Below, in pieces: positions 24,301 to 35,925 of a stretch of DNA of 64,000 nucleotides. This DNA is from Struthio camelus (taxonomy: Eukaryota > Chordata > Aves > Struthioniformes > Struthionidae). The stretch is from positions 5,654,501 through 5,718,500 of the forward strand of contig NC_090981.1 in assembly GCF_040807025.1 (NCBI RefSeq), written 5' to 3'. Made by a program: the position numbers and the translations under genes. The notes beneath the pieces were generated by a model. It was not told the DNA's origin. It saw nothing but the letters and a program-made list of their open reading frames with translations, and did no database searches. Position 1 is the first letter of the stretch. Each line of letters opens with the position of its first letter.

Positions 24301-25199
24301 AAGGTGTACTTTACAAGCAGTTATTTGTCCAGGTGTTTGATGCTGAGAAAACTACCTAATTAATTTTTATGCATGTCAGCTTAGTATCTATTTAACAGCT
24401 TCCTTTGTGATAGCAGATTTAATATTTATCTTTCTAACATGTCTGAGAGGACGTACAATGGATTAGCCTCATGGTACCTTTAGGAAGGCCCTTCCACTCC
24501 GATGGCTTCTCACTTTAATTATTGCTGCCCCTGAACGCAGGGGCTTTGAGAGGCGATCAGGAAAAAAAATCATATGCGAACAGCGCATTTCGGGTCTCCC
24601 TGGATTTTCAGGCTGGATCGGTTCTCCCGTGAAAAACAAAATCCAGCTGCAAAGGAAAGGAAGGAGGCAATGTGCGAAAGAGCCAGGCTAAAACCACATC
24701 CGTGAGATACGTGGGGAAAATGCCGAGTTATTAACTGGTGAGGTGAGGCAGACAATGACTTTCAGATCCAGGACTTTGAATTTGAGGGCAGGAGCAGAGC
24801 TTTTAATCAGGTAGGACAGGCTATATTAGTAAAACACGAAGTAAATGTTTTTTGGGGAAATGAACAGGTGCAGCAGGAAAGATACCCGAATGTCAGCTTT
24901 CACCGTGTTGGCAATTCGGGGAAGCGCTCCACAAGATGCAAGGCGTAAATGTTACTGCAACCATAAATGTCCCCTAGCTTCTCAGAGGCAAAGTGAGCGT
25001 CTTGGACAATAACCTGAAACTTTTTAAAGCATGCGTTTCCTAGGGAAACTTTGCTTTCCAAAATTGCAATTTTGACTATTTATTCTATTTCTTCTTTATC
25101 TTTGGTTACGCTCTTCCCTTGACTACCCTTGGTCAGGTATAATATTGTTAAATAAAACTTACTTAAGGAAGAGATTTAGATTAGTATTTTCCCCTTGGT

Positions 25200-27470
25200 A
25201 GAGATTACAGGTAGACATTTAAATTGTTTTCCGTTTTTTTTTCCTCCTGTTTGCCATTTCTCTCTACAACGTCTGACTCATGAGAGAGCTGTCCGGCTAG
25301 AAGCCACTGTTTCCTCGGCAGAACGTGGAGGCAGAGGTGGGAGGAGAGCCCGGACAGGCCCCGGCCGGTGCCGGCTGGGCACGATCCTCCTCCGGGCACG
25401 GCTCCGGGAGACGCCGGGGCTGCGGTGCCGCCGACCCTGCTCCCCTCACTCCGGCAAAGAGCCCATCGACCTCCAAGGTGGGACTTCTGCTACGCAAAGG
25501 GAGCCCTTTCCCAGCTGTTGGAAAAGTACCCGTAAGCGCGGGTTTATTTGGCAGTGTTGCCACAGGGTCCGTTCAAGTGCTTGTGAAAGTGATGTCTGGA
25601 AGCCTCAGAGGCAATTACTCAAAGAAAAACATCTCAGGTAATCGCCTCGACATCAGCCAGACCGGTTCAGATTTCAGGGGGTAACGATTTGCAAATGACA
25701 TGTTAGTCAAATATTGGCTGCTCGCAAGGCTGCTGGCAGCCACCCTGGGTCCCTGAGTTACCCCAATTATCCCTGTATCCCCCCCCCCATGGCAATATAG
25801 CTTTACACACTTTCGCCGAGCAGAAAAGAAGTTACTAGAAAGTTTATTGCCCTCAGGGAGTTGTTTTTTCCCCTCACGCACCTCCCCCATCGCTTTCACT
25901 TCACAGGGAGAACTCTCCCTGGGGAAGATGATAGTGGCTTTTCTGGACGGGAGTGACTTTCACCTCTCTCCTCCTCTCTTTGCAGGCTTGGTGCTACATT
26001 GGACACACCTGCCTTCTTGATTTGCCACGATGCGCCTGACTTTTCCTTTGGAGAGGGCTCTGGTGGCATGGGATTAAGAAGCCTCGCTTGGCAAGGGATG
26101 CATCAGCGGGGAAAACAGAGTGGAACCCTCAGGGCACGGAGTGGTATAGCCAAGCACCCCTCCCTCCCTGATGCGACAGCGGCTGTCGGCCAGGGCGAGG
26201 GAGCCGCCCCCCGAGCCGCAGAGGTGGATCGTCTCTGCCCTTGCACTGAGACAGACCCTGCAAGCAGAGACACACTTCCTCTTATCCCTCACTCTCCTTT
26301 CTGTCCGTGTCCCCCCTACCTAGTTTTTCTATTTGTTTGCCCTGACTTGCTGACCCCGATGCTAGTTTTAAGGAGAAGCGAAGGTTGAAGGCTAGTCTCA
26401 CATGTCTTTCATCAGGTGAAGGTGTAAGGAAGGATGAGGGTGCTGTCCGCTGTTGGGAGCGGTTTGCTGTCCTGTGCGGGAAAAGAGCACACCTAGAAAA
26501 TGGCAGAGCCGACTCGTGTTTTATGTCTTACTGTTTTATGAAGTGAGATCAGATGGTTGTTTCAAAGCAGCACGTCAGCGTACGCACACATCTCCCCTTC
26601 CCCAAAACAACGCCACATTTTCCCATTCTGAAACTCGGGAGAGTCCTACTGAAAGCAGCGGGTGCTTTGTGTAGACAGGGAGCCCGAGGGATGGCCCTGA
26701 CAGTGTGAACCTGGAGGTGACCGGAGGTCTTTGGGGCACGATGCTGGCTGGCATAAAATATAATGGAGGTTAACTTGGGCAGTGCCCGCAGCGGGTGGGA
26801 AACACCCCGCGCCTCCTTCTGCTTGTGCGACGGAAAGAAAAGCCTGTCCCAGAAGTGCGACTCCAGGCCAGCCTGGTTTCTTGGCTTTGCGTCCACCGGG
26901 CCCAAATCTGCTGCCGGGACCTTTGTTGGAAACAATCCCATCGGCCTAAAACAGAGCCCGGGCTGCAGGCAAAGGCAAGGCGTAATCCTCCTCGGAAACC
27001 CGAGGAGCAATGGGCTGACGCTTATTTCACCTACTTTAGGATAAAAAAGTCAGGGTGTCACCTCCGCTGTAAATTTACGAGGCGATGCCGAGCGAGGTGA
27101 CAGCTTGCGGGCAGGCCGTGATGTCTCCGCGGCGCCTCAGCGCCTCGCTGAGGTCCCGCCAGCATGGAGATTTCCTTCACTGCCATCCCTACAAGGCGCA
27201 GCCCCGCGCCACACACCTCTCGGTGCCCGCCACCACGGCAGACAGGCGCTTGGGGTGGCCGGTGTGCCGGGCAGGCCGGGCGGGGCGGGGGCAGGAGTGG
27301 AGTGCGGTCACGCAGTGCCCGCGCCCGCGGAGCCGGTGCTGCGCCGTGGCTGCGGTGGGGAGCCGTGGCGTGTGCGCTGTGCAGATGAGCTGTGCGAGCC
27401 ATCCTTGCTGGCAGCGTTGCTCGCGCTGGCTGTCTCCTTAAATACACGGGAGCACATACTCCTACTAGTA
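25200..27470. other. GC-rich upstream region of FOXB2, no coding gene recognised
   Basis: The segment alternates CpG-rich patches (about 25330-25470, 26800-26990 and 27100-27400) with ordinary sequence. Several open frames of 100-170 codons occur on both strands here, as expected from GC-rich composition. None has a domain, signal peptide or family resemblance I can name, so I do not call them genes. An AAC microsatellite follows at 27473-27499. Confidence 0.45.
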
Positions 27471-27604
27471 ATAACAACAACAACAACAACAACAACAACT
27501 TTCTCGGTCTCCTGCAAAGAGTAATAACAAGACTGTTCAGCAGCAGCCAGGTGTCATGGTGCAACTCTTGACAGCAACTGTCTTCCTTTTGATGCAGCCA
27601 GTTC

Positions 27605-27745
27605 TGGAATACATTACATTAATTAAGTCTTTGGTGATTTAGCCTCCTTGGAGGAAAGTCCAACAATGTAATTAAGAGCATACTGGCTATATTAGATATG
27701 AATATTCAAAACAGTGTCAATTAATTAGCCAACAGATCTATCTCA
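27605..27745. promoter_or_regulatory. Candidate conserved enhancer upstream of FOXB2
   Basis: The block contains repeated TTAATTAA, GTAATTAAG and CAATTAATTAG motifs and an ATGAATATTCAAA run within 140 bp. It lies about 1 kb upstream of the FOXB2 TATA box. Clustered homeodomain/POU-type sites of this kind are typical of neural developmental enhancers. The assignment is inference. Confidence 0.4.
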
Positions 27746-28683
27746 CTATGCCTCGGCAGCCCCTTAAGTCCTCTAAGATACATTTAAAGGGTCATCGACG
27801 GGGAAAGAAGAGGAATATTAAAGAGATGGGTCCAGAAGATCTCTGCGTTGCCCATAAACATTTTCTAATGATGGCTATTTATAATGTCCCTGACACCAGG
27901 CGCCACACCTTTAAGCGTGCGTTTGTGTTGGAGAGCATTTGGAGCAGAGATCTCACAATACATTTGGAGGATACATATGAATAGTTGCACTGTTCATTGA
28001 TTTCTACTAATTATCCGGTCTAAACCAACACGCTGGCGCTAAGTAGCCCGTCTCGAAGCGTACATGGGATACTTCGGCTGGCTCTTTTATTGTTTTCTAC
28101 AAGCCACATTGTAGCCAGTAGTAACAGTTGATCATAAAGATTTGGAGAGAAGAGCGTATAGACTTTTTGTGTGTTTCTCTTGGTTCTGTGCTAGGCTTCG
28201 CACATCTTTTTCAACTGAATTAAAGGGATATTAAAAATGCTCCCCAAAGGGCCCCATTTGCCCATCTCCTCGGGCTGCTTGGCACCGCTCGCCCCTGTGC
28301 CGAGGCGAGATGCTGCCCCTTTCCCGTGTCCCGGCGGCACGGTGCCCTTGGAGGCTCCTGGTGCTTGTGGGCTCGGAGCTGGGCTGTGCGTGACTGCGGG
28401 GCCAAGCGAGAGGAGAGGGGATGCAGGGGGTGCGAGAGGGGGGAGGAGAGGGCTTCCCTGCTCGGGCTGCTTCGCCCTGCCCTGCCCTGGGTGTTGAAAG
28501 CGGCTCTCGCCCTCACATGGGGTTTCCTCAGCCTCCTGGCTCCACCTCGCCCAGCTGAGGAGGTGTGAGCGAGAGGGGAGCCGCTGCTTGCTCCTTTTCC
28601 AGGAATCGCTAAGTCCCTGAGCCGCTGTCATGTGATAGCGAGGAAGCAGGAGCTGTGGGGGGGTCTCCCAGCTTGGGCACCAT

Positions 28684-28690
28684 TATAAAA
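28684..28690 (+). promoter_or_regulatory. FOXB2: FOXB2 TATA box
   Basis: A TATAAAA element is followed about 25-30 bp later by a GC-rich start region, with a CATGTG E-box about 55 bp upstream. It lies 549 bp before the FOXB2 start codon, implying a 5' UTR of roughly 520 nt if it is used. Confidence 0.65.
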
Positions 28691-28844
28691 CAGCGCCGGA
28701 GCGTGCAGCCCCGCCACAGCCCGGGCGGCCGCTGCCCCGCTCGCTGCCTCCGCCGCCAACTTTTCAGGGGCCACCAGACTGAGCGGTGAGCGGGGCCGTT
28801 TTGTCTGCTTTCCCCCCGTCTCTGCGGAGAGCTGGGTTCATCCC

Positions 28845-29033
28845 ATGCTGCCGCACCCTCGCTGCGTGCAGAGCATCAACTCCAGCCAAGAAAGTGCGAG
28901 AGTGCAGCGAGCAAGCCTGGGAAACGCTCCGGCCTGCAGGAAGAGAGCGGGGACACCAAAGGGCACCAGAAGCGACCTCCCTGCCGCATACCCCGCTCCC
29001 GCCTGGCCGGGCCGGCAGCTCCCTCTCCGGTAA
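28845..29033 (+). other. Upstream ORF in the FOXB2 5' leader
   Basis: A 62-codon ATG frame begins within the inferred 5' UTR, out of frame with FOXB2, and ends 200 nt before the FOXB2 ATG. It would be met first by scanning ribosomes and may reduce FOXB2 translation. It encodes no recognised motif. The FOXB2 frame itself is open back to 28786 but has no ATG upstream of 29233. Confidence 0.4.
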
Positions 29034-29232
29034 GCGACGGAGAAGCGAGGCGAGCGCATCCCGCGGGCCAGGGCCATCTGAGGAAGCCTTGCGTGGAAAC
29101 CCACCGCCGGCCGCTGTCCCGGCAGGGCAGGCGGTGCGGTCGCACGTGGGCCGGCCGGGCGGCGCCCAGGATGTAGAGGCGGCGGCCGGGCAGGGCACAG
29201 CTGTCGCCAGCTCCCCGAGGCCGCATCTGGTG

Positions 29233-30261
29233 ATGCCCAGGCCGGGGAAGAGCTCGTACAGCGACCAGAAGCCACCTTACTCCTACATCTCCCTGACGGC
29301 CATGGCCATCCAGCACTCGGCCGAGAAGATGCTGCCGCTGAGCGACATCTACAAGTTCATCATGGAGCGATTCCCCTACTACCGGGAGCACACGCAGCGC
29401 TGGCAAAACTCCCTCTGCCACAACCTCTCCTTCAACGACTGCTTCATCAAGATCCCACGCCGCCCTGACCAGCCAGGCAAGGGCAGCTTCTGGGCACTGC
29501 ACCCCAGCTGTGGGGACATGTTTGAAAATGGCAGCTTCCTGCGCCGCCGCAAGCGCTTCAAGGTCCTGCGGCCCGAGCACCACCTGCCCGGCGGCGGCGG
29601 CGGGGCAGGTGGCGGGGCAGGTGGCGGGGCGGGCGGCAGTGGCCCCAGCAAGCCCCCGGCACCTGCCCCGCACATGGTGCACTACTTCCACCTGCCGCTG
29701 CCGCCGCCCATGGGCAAGGTGCCAGGGCTGGCGGGCTCCGAGGCGGCTGTGGCTGCCGCCACCGCCGTGGCCATGGGGAGGCTGCCGCAGTTCTCGCCCT
29801 ACGGCAGCGGCCAGCCCTCGGGCTTCAAGCACCCCTTTGCCATCGAGAATATCATCGGCAGAGATTACAAGGGCGTGCTCCAGGCCAGCGGGCTGCCGCT
29901 GGCCTCGGTGATGCACCACCTGGGCTACCCCGTGCCCAGCCAGCTCGGCAGCATGGTGAGCTCCATGTGGCCGCATGTCGGGGTGATGGACTCCGTGGCC
30001 GGCGTGCCCATGTCCCCCAACTACGGACCCTTTGGGGTGCCTGTGAAGGCACTCTGCCACCCGCCGGCACAGACCATGTCCGCCGTGCCTGTGCCCATCA
30101 AGCCGGCGACGCCCACCACCTCGGCCCTGCCTGCCCTGACCGTCGCCACCTTGCAGATCTGCCCCGCCACTTCTCCGGCCTCTGCCTCGCCCCTGGAGCA
30201 GACCGCGAGCAACCCCGCCGAGGGCAAGGGCTCCCTCCACTCTGTCCTGGTGCACTCCTAA
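29233..30261 (+). CDS. FOXB2: Forkhead box protein B2, single exon, with Cys62 in recognition helix
   Basis: FOXB2 is a nuclear forkhead transcription factor of the developing nervous system. The start at 29233 gives the family N-terminus [20 protein letters not shown]. The forkhead domain spans residues 13-111 and includes the typical basic end [12 protein letters not shown]2 rather than FOXB1 is indicated by HMVHYFH, the block [20 protein letters not shown] followed by [11 protein letters not shown], and the C-terminus LHSVLVHS. Length is 342 residues. Mammalian FOXB2 is longer because of His- and Ala-rich runs, which are largely absent here. A Gly/Ala-rich run (about residues 119-136) replaces part of this. 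The recognition helix reads NSLCHNLS (codon TGC, 29416-29418) where forkheads almost always have Arg, so DNA binding may be impaired. No frameshift or internal stop is seen. A possible poly(A) signal lies at 31025. Confidence 0.95.
   Translation: MPRPGKSSYSDQKPPYSYISLTAMAIQHSAEKMLPLSDIYKFIMERFPYYREHTQRWQNSLCHNLSFNDCFIKIPRRPDQPGKGSFWALHPSCGDMFENGSFLRRRKRFKVLRPEHHLPGGGGGAGGGAGGGAGGSGPSKPPAPAPHMVHYFHLPLPPPMGKVPGLAGSEAAVAAATAVAMGRLPQFSPYGSGQPSGFKHPFAIENIIGRDYKGVLQASGLPLASVMHHLGYPVPSQLGSMVSSMWPHVGVMDSVAGVPMSPNYGPFGVPVKALCHPPAQTMSAVPVPIKPATPTTSALPALTVATLQICPATSPASASPLEQTASNPAEGKGSLHSVLVHS
29590..29640 (+). repeat. GC-rich minisatellite coding a Gly/Ala run in FOXB2
   Basis: Near-identical 12-mers of the type GGGGCAGGTGGC repeat three times after a GGC triplet run. 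They encode (G)nA(G)3A units just after the forkhead domain. Such a tract is prone to length change between individuals and to sequencing error. Confidence 0.8.
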
Positions 30262-33200
30262 GCAGGGGGGGGGGGGGCGGGAGACCCAGGGCTCCCCGGG
30301 GAGAGGAGGTAGGGCCACGGGAACCCCGCCGGTTTAAGACTATATCCCTGCTGGTGTCTGTGTTTATATCATGTACAATCAGATTATCTGAGAGCCAGGT
30401 CGCAGGTAAGAGCTTTTATCGTCGTTAAATACCCTGGGTGGCCGAGAGGTGATGTGAAAAGCCGTAGCCGGGGCCGGCTCAGGGAAAGGGGCCGAGAGGC
30501 GAGAGCGTAGGGGCGGCTGCGCAGCCCCGGCCCCACGGAGCAGCCCTCCCGCGGCCGCCTCCGCTCCGTGGCCACCATTGGCGGGGACCGGCCGGCAGGC
30601 TGGCCAGATGCACAGCCCAGGGGTAGCAGGGCTGCAGGCTGCCAGGCAAGGAGGAGGGTAAAATCTCCGCCGAGCTCTGCTCTTCCCCCTCCGCCGAGGA
30701 GCAGGAATCTGCTGCCCCGCGATCCTAGAGATCCTGCTCCGGAAGGGGAGGCCAAAGTGGTTCCCCTGGGCTGCGGCGAGCTGCGGGGCATCAGGAACTG
30801 TAATGCTCACGATTTAAAGAGGAAGTTTTAAACAGCTCAATTAATTAGTGGGAATTTAAATGACAATGGCACTGACCTCGAAGGGCTCTTTTAACTAACC
30901 ATATCCTGTCCTACCCCCTCCTACTTTTACACTCCATCTCAATATTTCACACTGGAGGGCAGACTGAAGCATCTCCTGGCCTCTGAAGCTGTAAGTGGGT
31001 CTGAATTCCATAGCTTCTCCTCAAAATAAATCCAGCCCTGCGATTCGTAGGTTGTGCTTTTCACATCACCTCTCACCACTCACAGATATCGCTCTTTTAT
31101 ATGTGTTGCTTGGCATGTTTTTTTCCACGTGAGTGTGAACATTAGAACCTGCTGGATGGGGGAAAATCAAAAATGTTTAAAAAATTCTTCAGGAAAAGCA
31201 CTTTACTGAAAACAACCTTCCAACAGACGAAAGATTTGTATGAAGCAGAGGGATCAGAAGTCAGTGAGCAATGCTCTGGCTGATGAGTCCCAGCTGGTTT
31301 GTGAGTGATTGCTGCCGTACCCTGTCTGCCCTGCTGTACACCAATGCTCATTAAAGCCCATATATTCATTTGCTTCTGCTGGCGCTGCTGTTTAAAATAC
31401 TCCCACTTACACCGGTTGAGTTGCCCCCGAGAAACTCGTGCTCGTAGCGTAGGTTTGCATCCCCCCCCCAAACACATAGAATTACTCAAAAGTTTCTGTT
31501 GACGACAAAACCAGAGTGGGAAAAGGAAAGAAAAGCTCATAGAGGTCAAGAGGCTACCGGAGAGATCCTCCGACTTGCTCCCACCTGCCGCTCAAATGTG
31601 AAGAGCCAGAGGTCGGGACTGAGGAGAGGACACTGGCTCGGATCCCGACCACGCTGGAGGCAAGGGCGGTTTTGGCACGGGTCTCGCTGGGTGCCGGGTC
31701 GCAGAGGCTGACTGTGATTTACCCGCCTCATACAGCCGGATCCGCCGCGCCCCCGGTGCCAGACCGCCCTCCCTAGCGGAAGGGCACCCCATGATAGACT
31801 CGTCCGTCCTAGTGGACCTCCATCCAGAGAAATTATGGCTAGAAAAAGCAAACCTGTTGCCTTCTCAGGTGTCGGCTGTCCAAAGTCTTACCAATGCACA
31901 CTGTTGGACCACTTGAAATTCAACTGGAATTGTTCCCACTGCTCTACAGAGGGGGTTATTGATTAATTTCCAAAATTATAACTCTCCTAGCGCTGCAAAA
32001 CACTACTATTAATCACCTAACGAGGCACAGATCTCTATCACGGTTTGGAAATTGGACTGGAAAGGGAATTGCCTCAAAAGTTTTGCAGTCAGATAAACTG
32101 AGCAGGAATTCGATTCCAAAAGAAATTACGAAAATTCAGTGCTTCGCATTTCCTTTACCTGCTGACTTCCATTTTAGGCAGGAATCCAAGTCGATATTTC
32201 TGCAGCGAAAAACTAGTTGCTTTAAAAGAAAGCAGTCCCTCAAATCGTGAATTGCGCTAATTATATATCGCTCAATATATTTAAATATATTCTACTGCTC
32301 TGGGCGCAGTAAGATGTAGGGTGCTCTCTGGGGTTTTGAAGCATCTTTAAGTCGTCGGGTTTTCTCCTCAAAACGGTCAAAGGGGCACAGGAAACGGGAA
32401 AGCCGAACCGCGAAAAGAAGTTATCCTCTTGCAGATCATTTCTGGAGAATGTAGAAGATTCTGGACGATCTTCTAAATTTCTCCGCGCGGGAATTGTGTT
32501 CGGTTTAAGGATGTGGCAGCGCTGGGGGCTGATGGGCCCAGCCCCTTCACCCCCCCGCCCCCGGGGCCGGGTGGGCAGCAGCGCTCTCGGAGCGGCCGGG
32601 CTGGGCCGGGGGAGGCCACGGGGGTCCCGGGCGCCGCACCCGCCTGTCAGGGAAGGGCGCCCGGCTCGGGGGGAGGCGGGCAGAGCGCCGGGCTGCCGTG
32701 GTGCCTGGATGGTGTCTGGCTGCAGCTGAGGTGGGCTCAGCTGAGCCCCGGTCTGGCATCCTCAGACGATGGCTCACAGAGATGTTTGCAGGGTAAATGT
32801 GTGCTGTGGGGAGTAGGCTTTCCCCGTGAGCTGCAGCTTATGGAAGAAGAGAGTTTAGGCCATGGGTCACTCACCCAGAGGATTTAGAGCAATTCCCAAG
32901 GCAGATGTCCATGCTTCATGGGACCAAAAGAACGATGTCCTTTTTCACAGTTCATACAATTAAAATTATACAAGTCAGAATGACCTGATAATTTCAGCCT
33001 GATGGAGGAAAAAGGCAAAGTAACCAACTGAGAAATATTTTCTAAATAGATTTTATATTTCTCCTTATTTTTAAGGAATCAATCTCTAAACATAGTCTTT
33101 GCAATGTTATACAAATTGTGTCTCAACGATCAACATTCCCAATGTATAAACAAAAACAATCCCAACGCTGCTAAAAAACACATGATGGTACAAAGTGCAG

Positions 33201-34924
33201 AAAATTAAATAGGACCATCTCCTCCAAATGGAAAAGCAGGGTTAAGCTGGTGAAGATTTTTACTTGATAAATCAAACAGGAAAACAAGCTCTCTCCAGAG
33301 CCTTAAAGACCCATAGACTTGCTAGTTCACAGACTGCTAACTACAAGATTTTGCCTGTCTAATACACCAGTACACCACATACAGAAACTGCTTGCCTAAA
33401 GTGCATGTATATTCTGCAAAGAAAGACAGCTGAGCTTTTACTGGGTGGGTGCAGACAGGATGGATGCAAGCAGAAGAAACAAATGCAAGCAGGACAAGCA
33501 TGATTAATCCTGGGATCATTAGACAGCCCAAAGTAGCAAAGTAAAAGTTAGTATTAGAAGAACGGAGGCCTAAGGAAAGGAACTGATCCCACCTCACTAT
33601 GTTTCTGATTTCTTGGTGGCTAATGTAGTGACTACTATTTCTATCTATGGCAATCTATTCCTAATCAAGGTATGTCTTGGTGTATTATCAGTCCATAGGA
33701 CATACAAGTCAAGAAAAGAAATGTAAATGCAGTAAGACTGCATAATTTTAGAATTAAAAGTGTGATATAGACTGAAACAGTTATCATGTTTCAGACCATA
33801 AATTTTGATCTCAGTCATACCTGCCACAATGTAACTACCAATTTTCTTTGAAATTCTGGCTCCATTGAATCAATTCTAAATTTTATCAGGTCAGAAATTA
33901 ATTTGGGAAACCTGCTTGGAATTTTGCTAATGATGTTTGTGGGAGCCAAGTTTTTCCTTTTATTTTAAGACTTTATTTTAAATATTTACTCATAAAGAAA
34001 TGTTCATATTCATTTATTTAAGCTATGCTCATCTCTGTAAGTACTTGAAATCTGTAAGAATGTCAGTTTTGAGACGTAAACTCCTGTAGGTGGCTATACC
34101 TCTGCTTCTGGACATCCCAGAAATATTAAAATTTTGCTGAACATATGATTACATGAACCAGCTTTAGTTAGATAAACCAGCTATAATTTTAGATACCTCT
34201 GTCCTAAATACTAAAACATGCTGACTACAGGCCCCTAAACCTTTAAGCAAAACCAAAAATCCAGTTAGATTCCAGGAGAAAAGGAGAATTGAGTGCCTCA
34301 GGATGGTGATCTAAAAAAAATCTGAATTTTAGGTCAGGATCTGTTTAAACCTAACAAGAAATACCAAGGAGAGAAAGGTGTTTTAAAGTTCACCTCCCTT
34401 TAACATTTACCTGTCTGGGTCTGTAGGTAGATGCCATGCTTCTTTTAGGACCCTTTCCTTAAGATCTATACATATGTTATTTATTTGTTTAAAGAATCAA
34501 TAGCCCTCCATCTTTGCTCATGCAACATGGTCACTGCATTGCCTGTGTAAGACAGCACATTGGTTACAGCACTCATCTAAGCACATCCAACAGAAATCTG
34601 AGTTCAAGATCACTCCAGCTCAAGAGGATTCAAATTCACATCTGTGTATCAATCCCAGTCAACTCTAAAATGGCACATGGAGAAGAGGAGTCACAGTCTC
34701 CTTTCAGTGAAGTTATGCTAATATGTAGCAACAAATGTCAGCTTCATGAAACCTCAAATAAGCCACAGGGTCTGGGTGTTCATTTGTAAAGGCAGAGTCC
34801 AATAGCCATTGGAGAACACACAGAACAGATGGAGATAGGAAAGGAAGGACAGGAATAAATGGTAAGTTTTTACAGCAAAGTACTACATGGACCACTGCTG
34901 GGTATCCCAAAAATTCATAATCAT
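30262..34924. other. FOXB2 3' flank and intergenic region
   Basis: A G run follows the stop codon (about 30266-30279). An AATAAA at 31025-31030 is the first plausible poly(A) signal for FOXB2, which would give a 3' UTR of about 0.77 kb. A CpG-rich patch occurs at 32490-32720. The stretch 31950-32310 has ATTA/TAAT-rich blocks like those upstream of the gene and may be regulatory. I see no VPS13A first exon, although one would be expected somewhere downstream of FOXB2. Confidence 0.45.
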
Positions 34925-35925
34925 GTTGTATAAAAGGTGAGGGGATAACAGTGAAGTGACAAATGTTTACTGATGCTACTAAGTCATTCAGATTAATAAA
35001 AAAGAATAGCTGACTATTTGGAGCAGCAGAAAGACCTCCACTGAGTGACAGGGTAATAAAATGGAAGGTGAAATTTACTGTTGATATATGTGAACTTTTA
35101 AGCACGGGGAAAATAATCACAATTTCACATACATAATGATAGGTCCTGAATTTATGATTATTATGGAGTTGTGGTAGATAGCTCTGTGAAAATGTTGGCT
35201 CAGTAGCCATTAGCTGTGGAAAAAAACAAATCTAATGTTAGAAATTATTAGGAAAAAGAGTAGAGAACATAACAGAAAACATCATTATGTCACTGTTTAC
35301 ATCCAAAGTAAACTTGAATACATCATGGAGTTCTGCTCCTCACACCTTTTAACAGATATGTTAAAACTGGAAAGATACAGAGAGAATCGGCTAGAATAAT
35401 CAAAGGTAGAACATCTTCTGTACAAGTAGCAGTTCAATAAACTAAGACTCTTCAGCATGGAAAACAGATGACAGCTTATATGATAGAAGTCTGTAAACTC
35501 ATGGGAGGCCTGGAGATGGTGACTAAGACATGCTTGCTCATTGTCTCTCTTAATACCAGAATTGGGAGTCATGAAAGGGGTTCAGAACAAACAGAAAGAG
35601 GGGATTCTTCACACAACATCTGTTTACTGTAATTCCTTGTCACAAGACTTTGAGGGTGCTAAAAATTTACATGGGTTCAAAGAGCAACTGGAAAATTCAT
35701 GTAAGAGAAATCCATTGAGGGGCATTCCAAGAAAAGTTGGTATGTCTTGCTCAGACTGTTGTAGATTATAGCTCTTGCTATGCTAGTAATATATTTTGGA
35801 AAGTATCATTACATGCTTTTCCTGTTCTACTCTTTCCGGAGCATCCATTGTTTGCTCACTGTTGGAGACAGGACACTGGGCCAGATGAACATTTGGTCTC
35901 ACTTGTAAGTTGGAGAAGGGACTTG
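34925..35925 (+). mobile_element. Ancient CR1 LINE 3' half
   Basis: A decayed copy of the old CR1 type. Around 35300-35480 the text follows the 'aaactggagagggtacagagaagagc...ctctgcatggaaaacagat' segment. Around 35860-35905 it carries the diagnostic old-CR1 3' UTR run ggagacaggacactgggcca followed by gatgaacatttggtctcac. No usable reading frame remains. Boundaries are approximate. Confidence 0.8.

Noticed and set aside
25195-27564. Several 100-170 codon open frames on both strands in the GC-rich region
   Set aside because: Low stop frequency is expected in GC-rich DNA. None has a domain, conserved motif or plausible gene structure.
29510-29911. Plus-strand frames overlapping FOXB2 in other phases
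   Set aside because: Shadow frames of FOXB2 with no independent support.
28838-30318. Long minus-strand open frames (145 and 480 codons) opposite FOXB2
   Set aside because: They are shadows of the GC-rich FOXB2 reading frame. Composition is Gly/Arg/His-rich noise with no known family.
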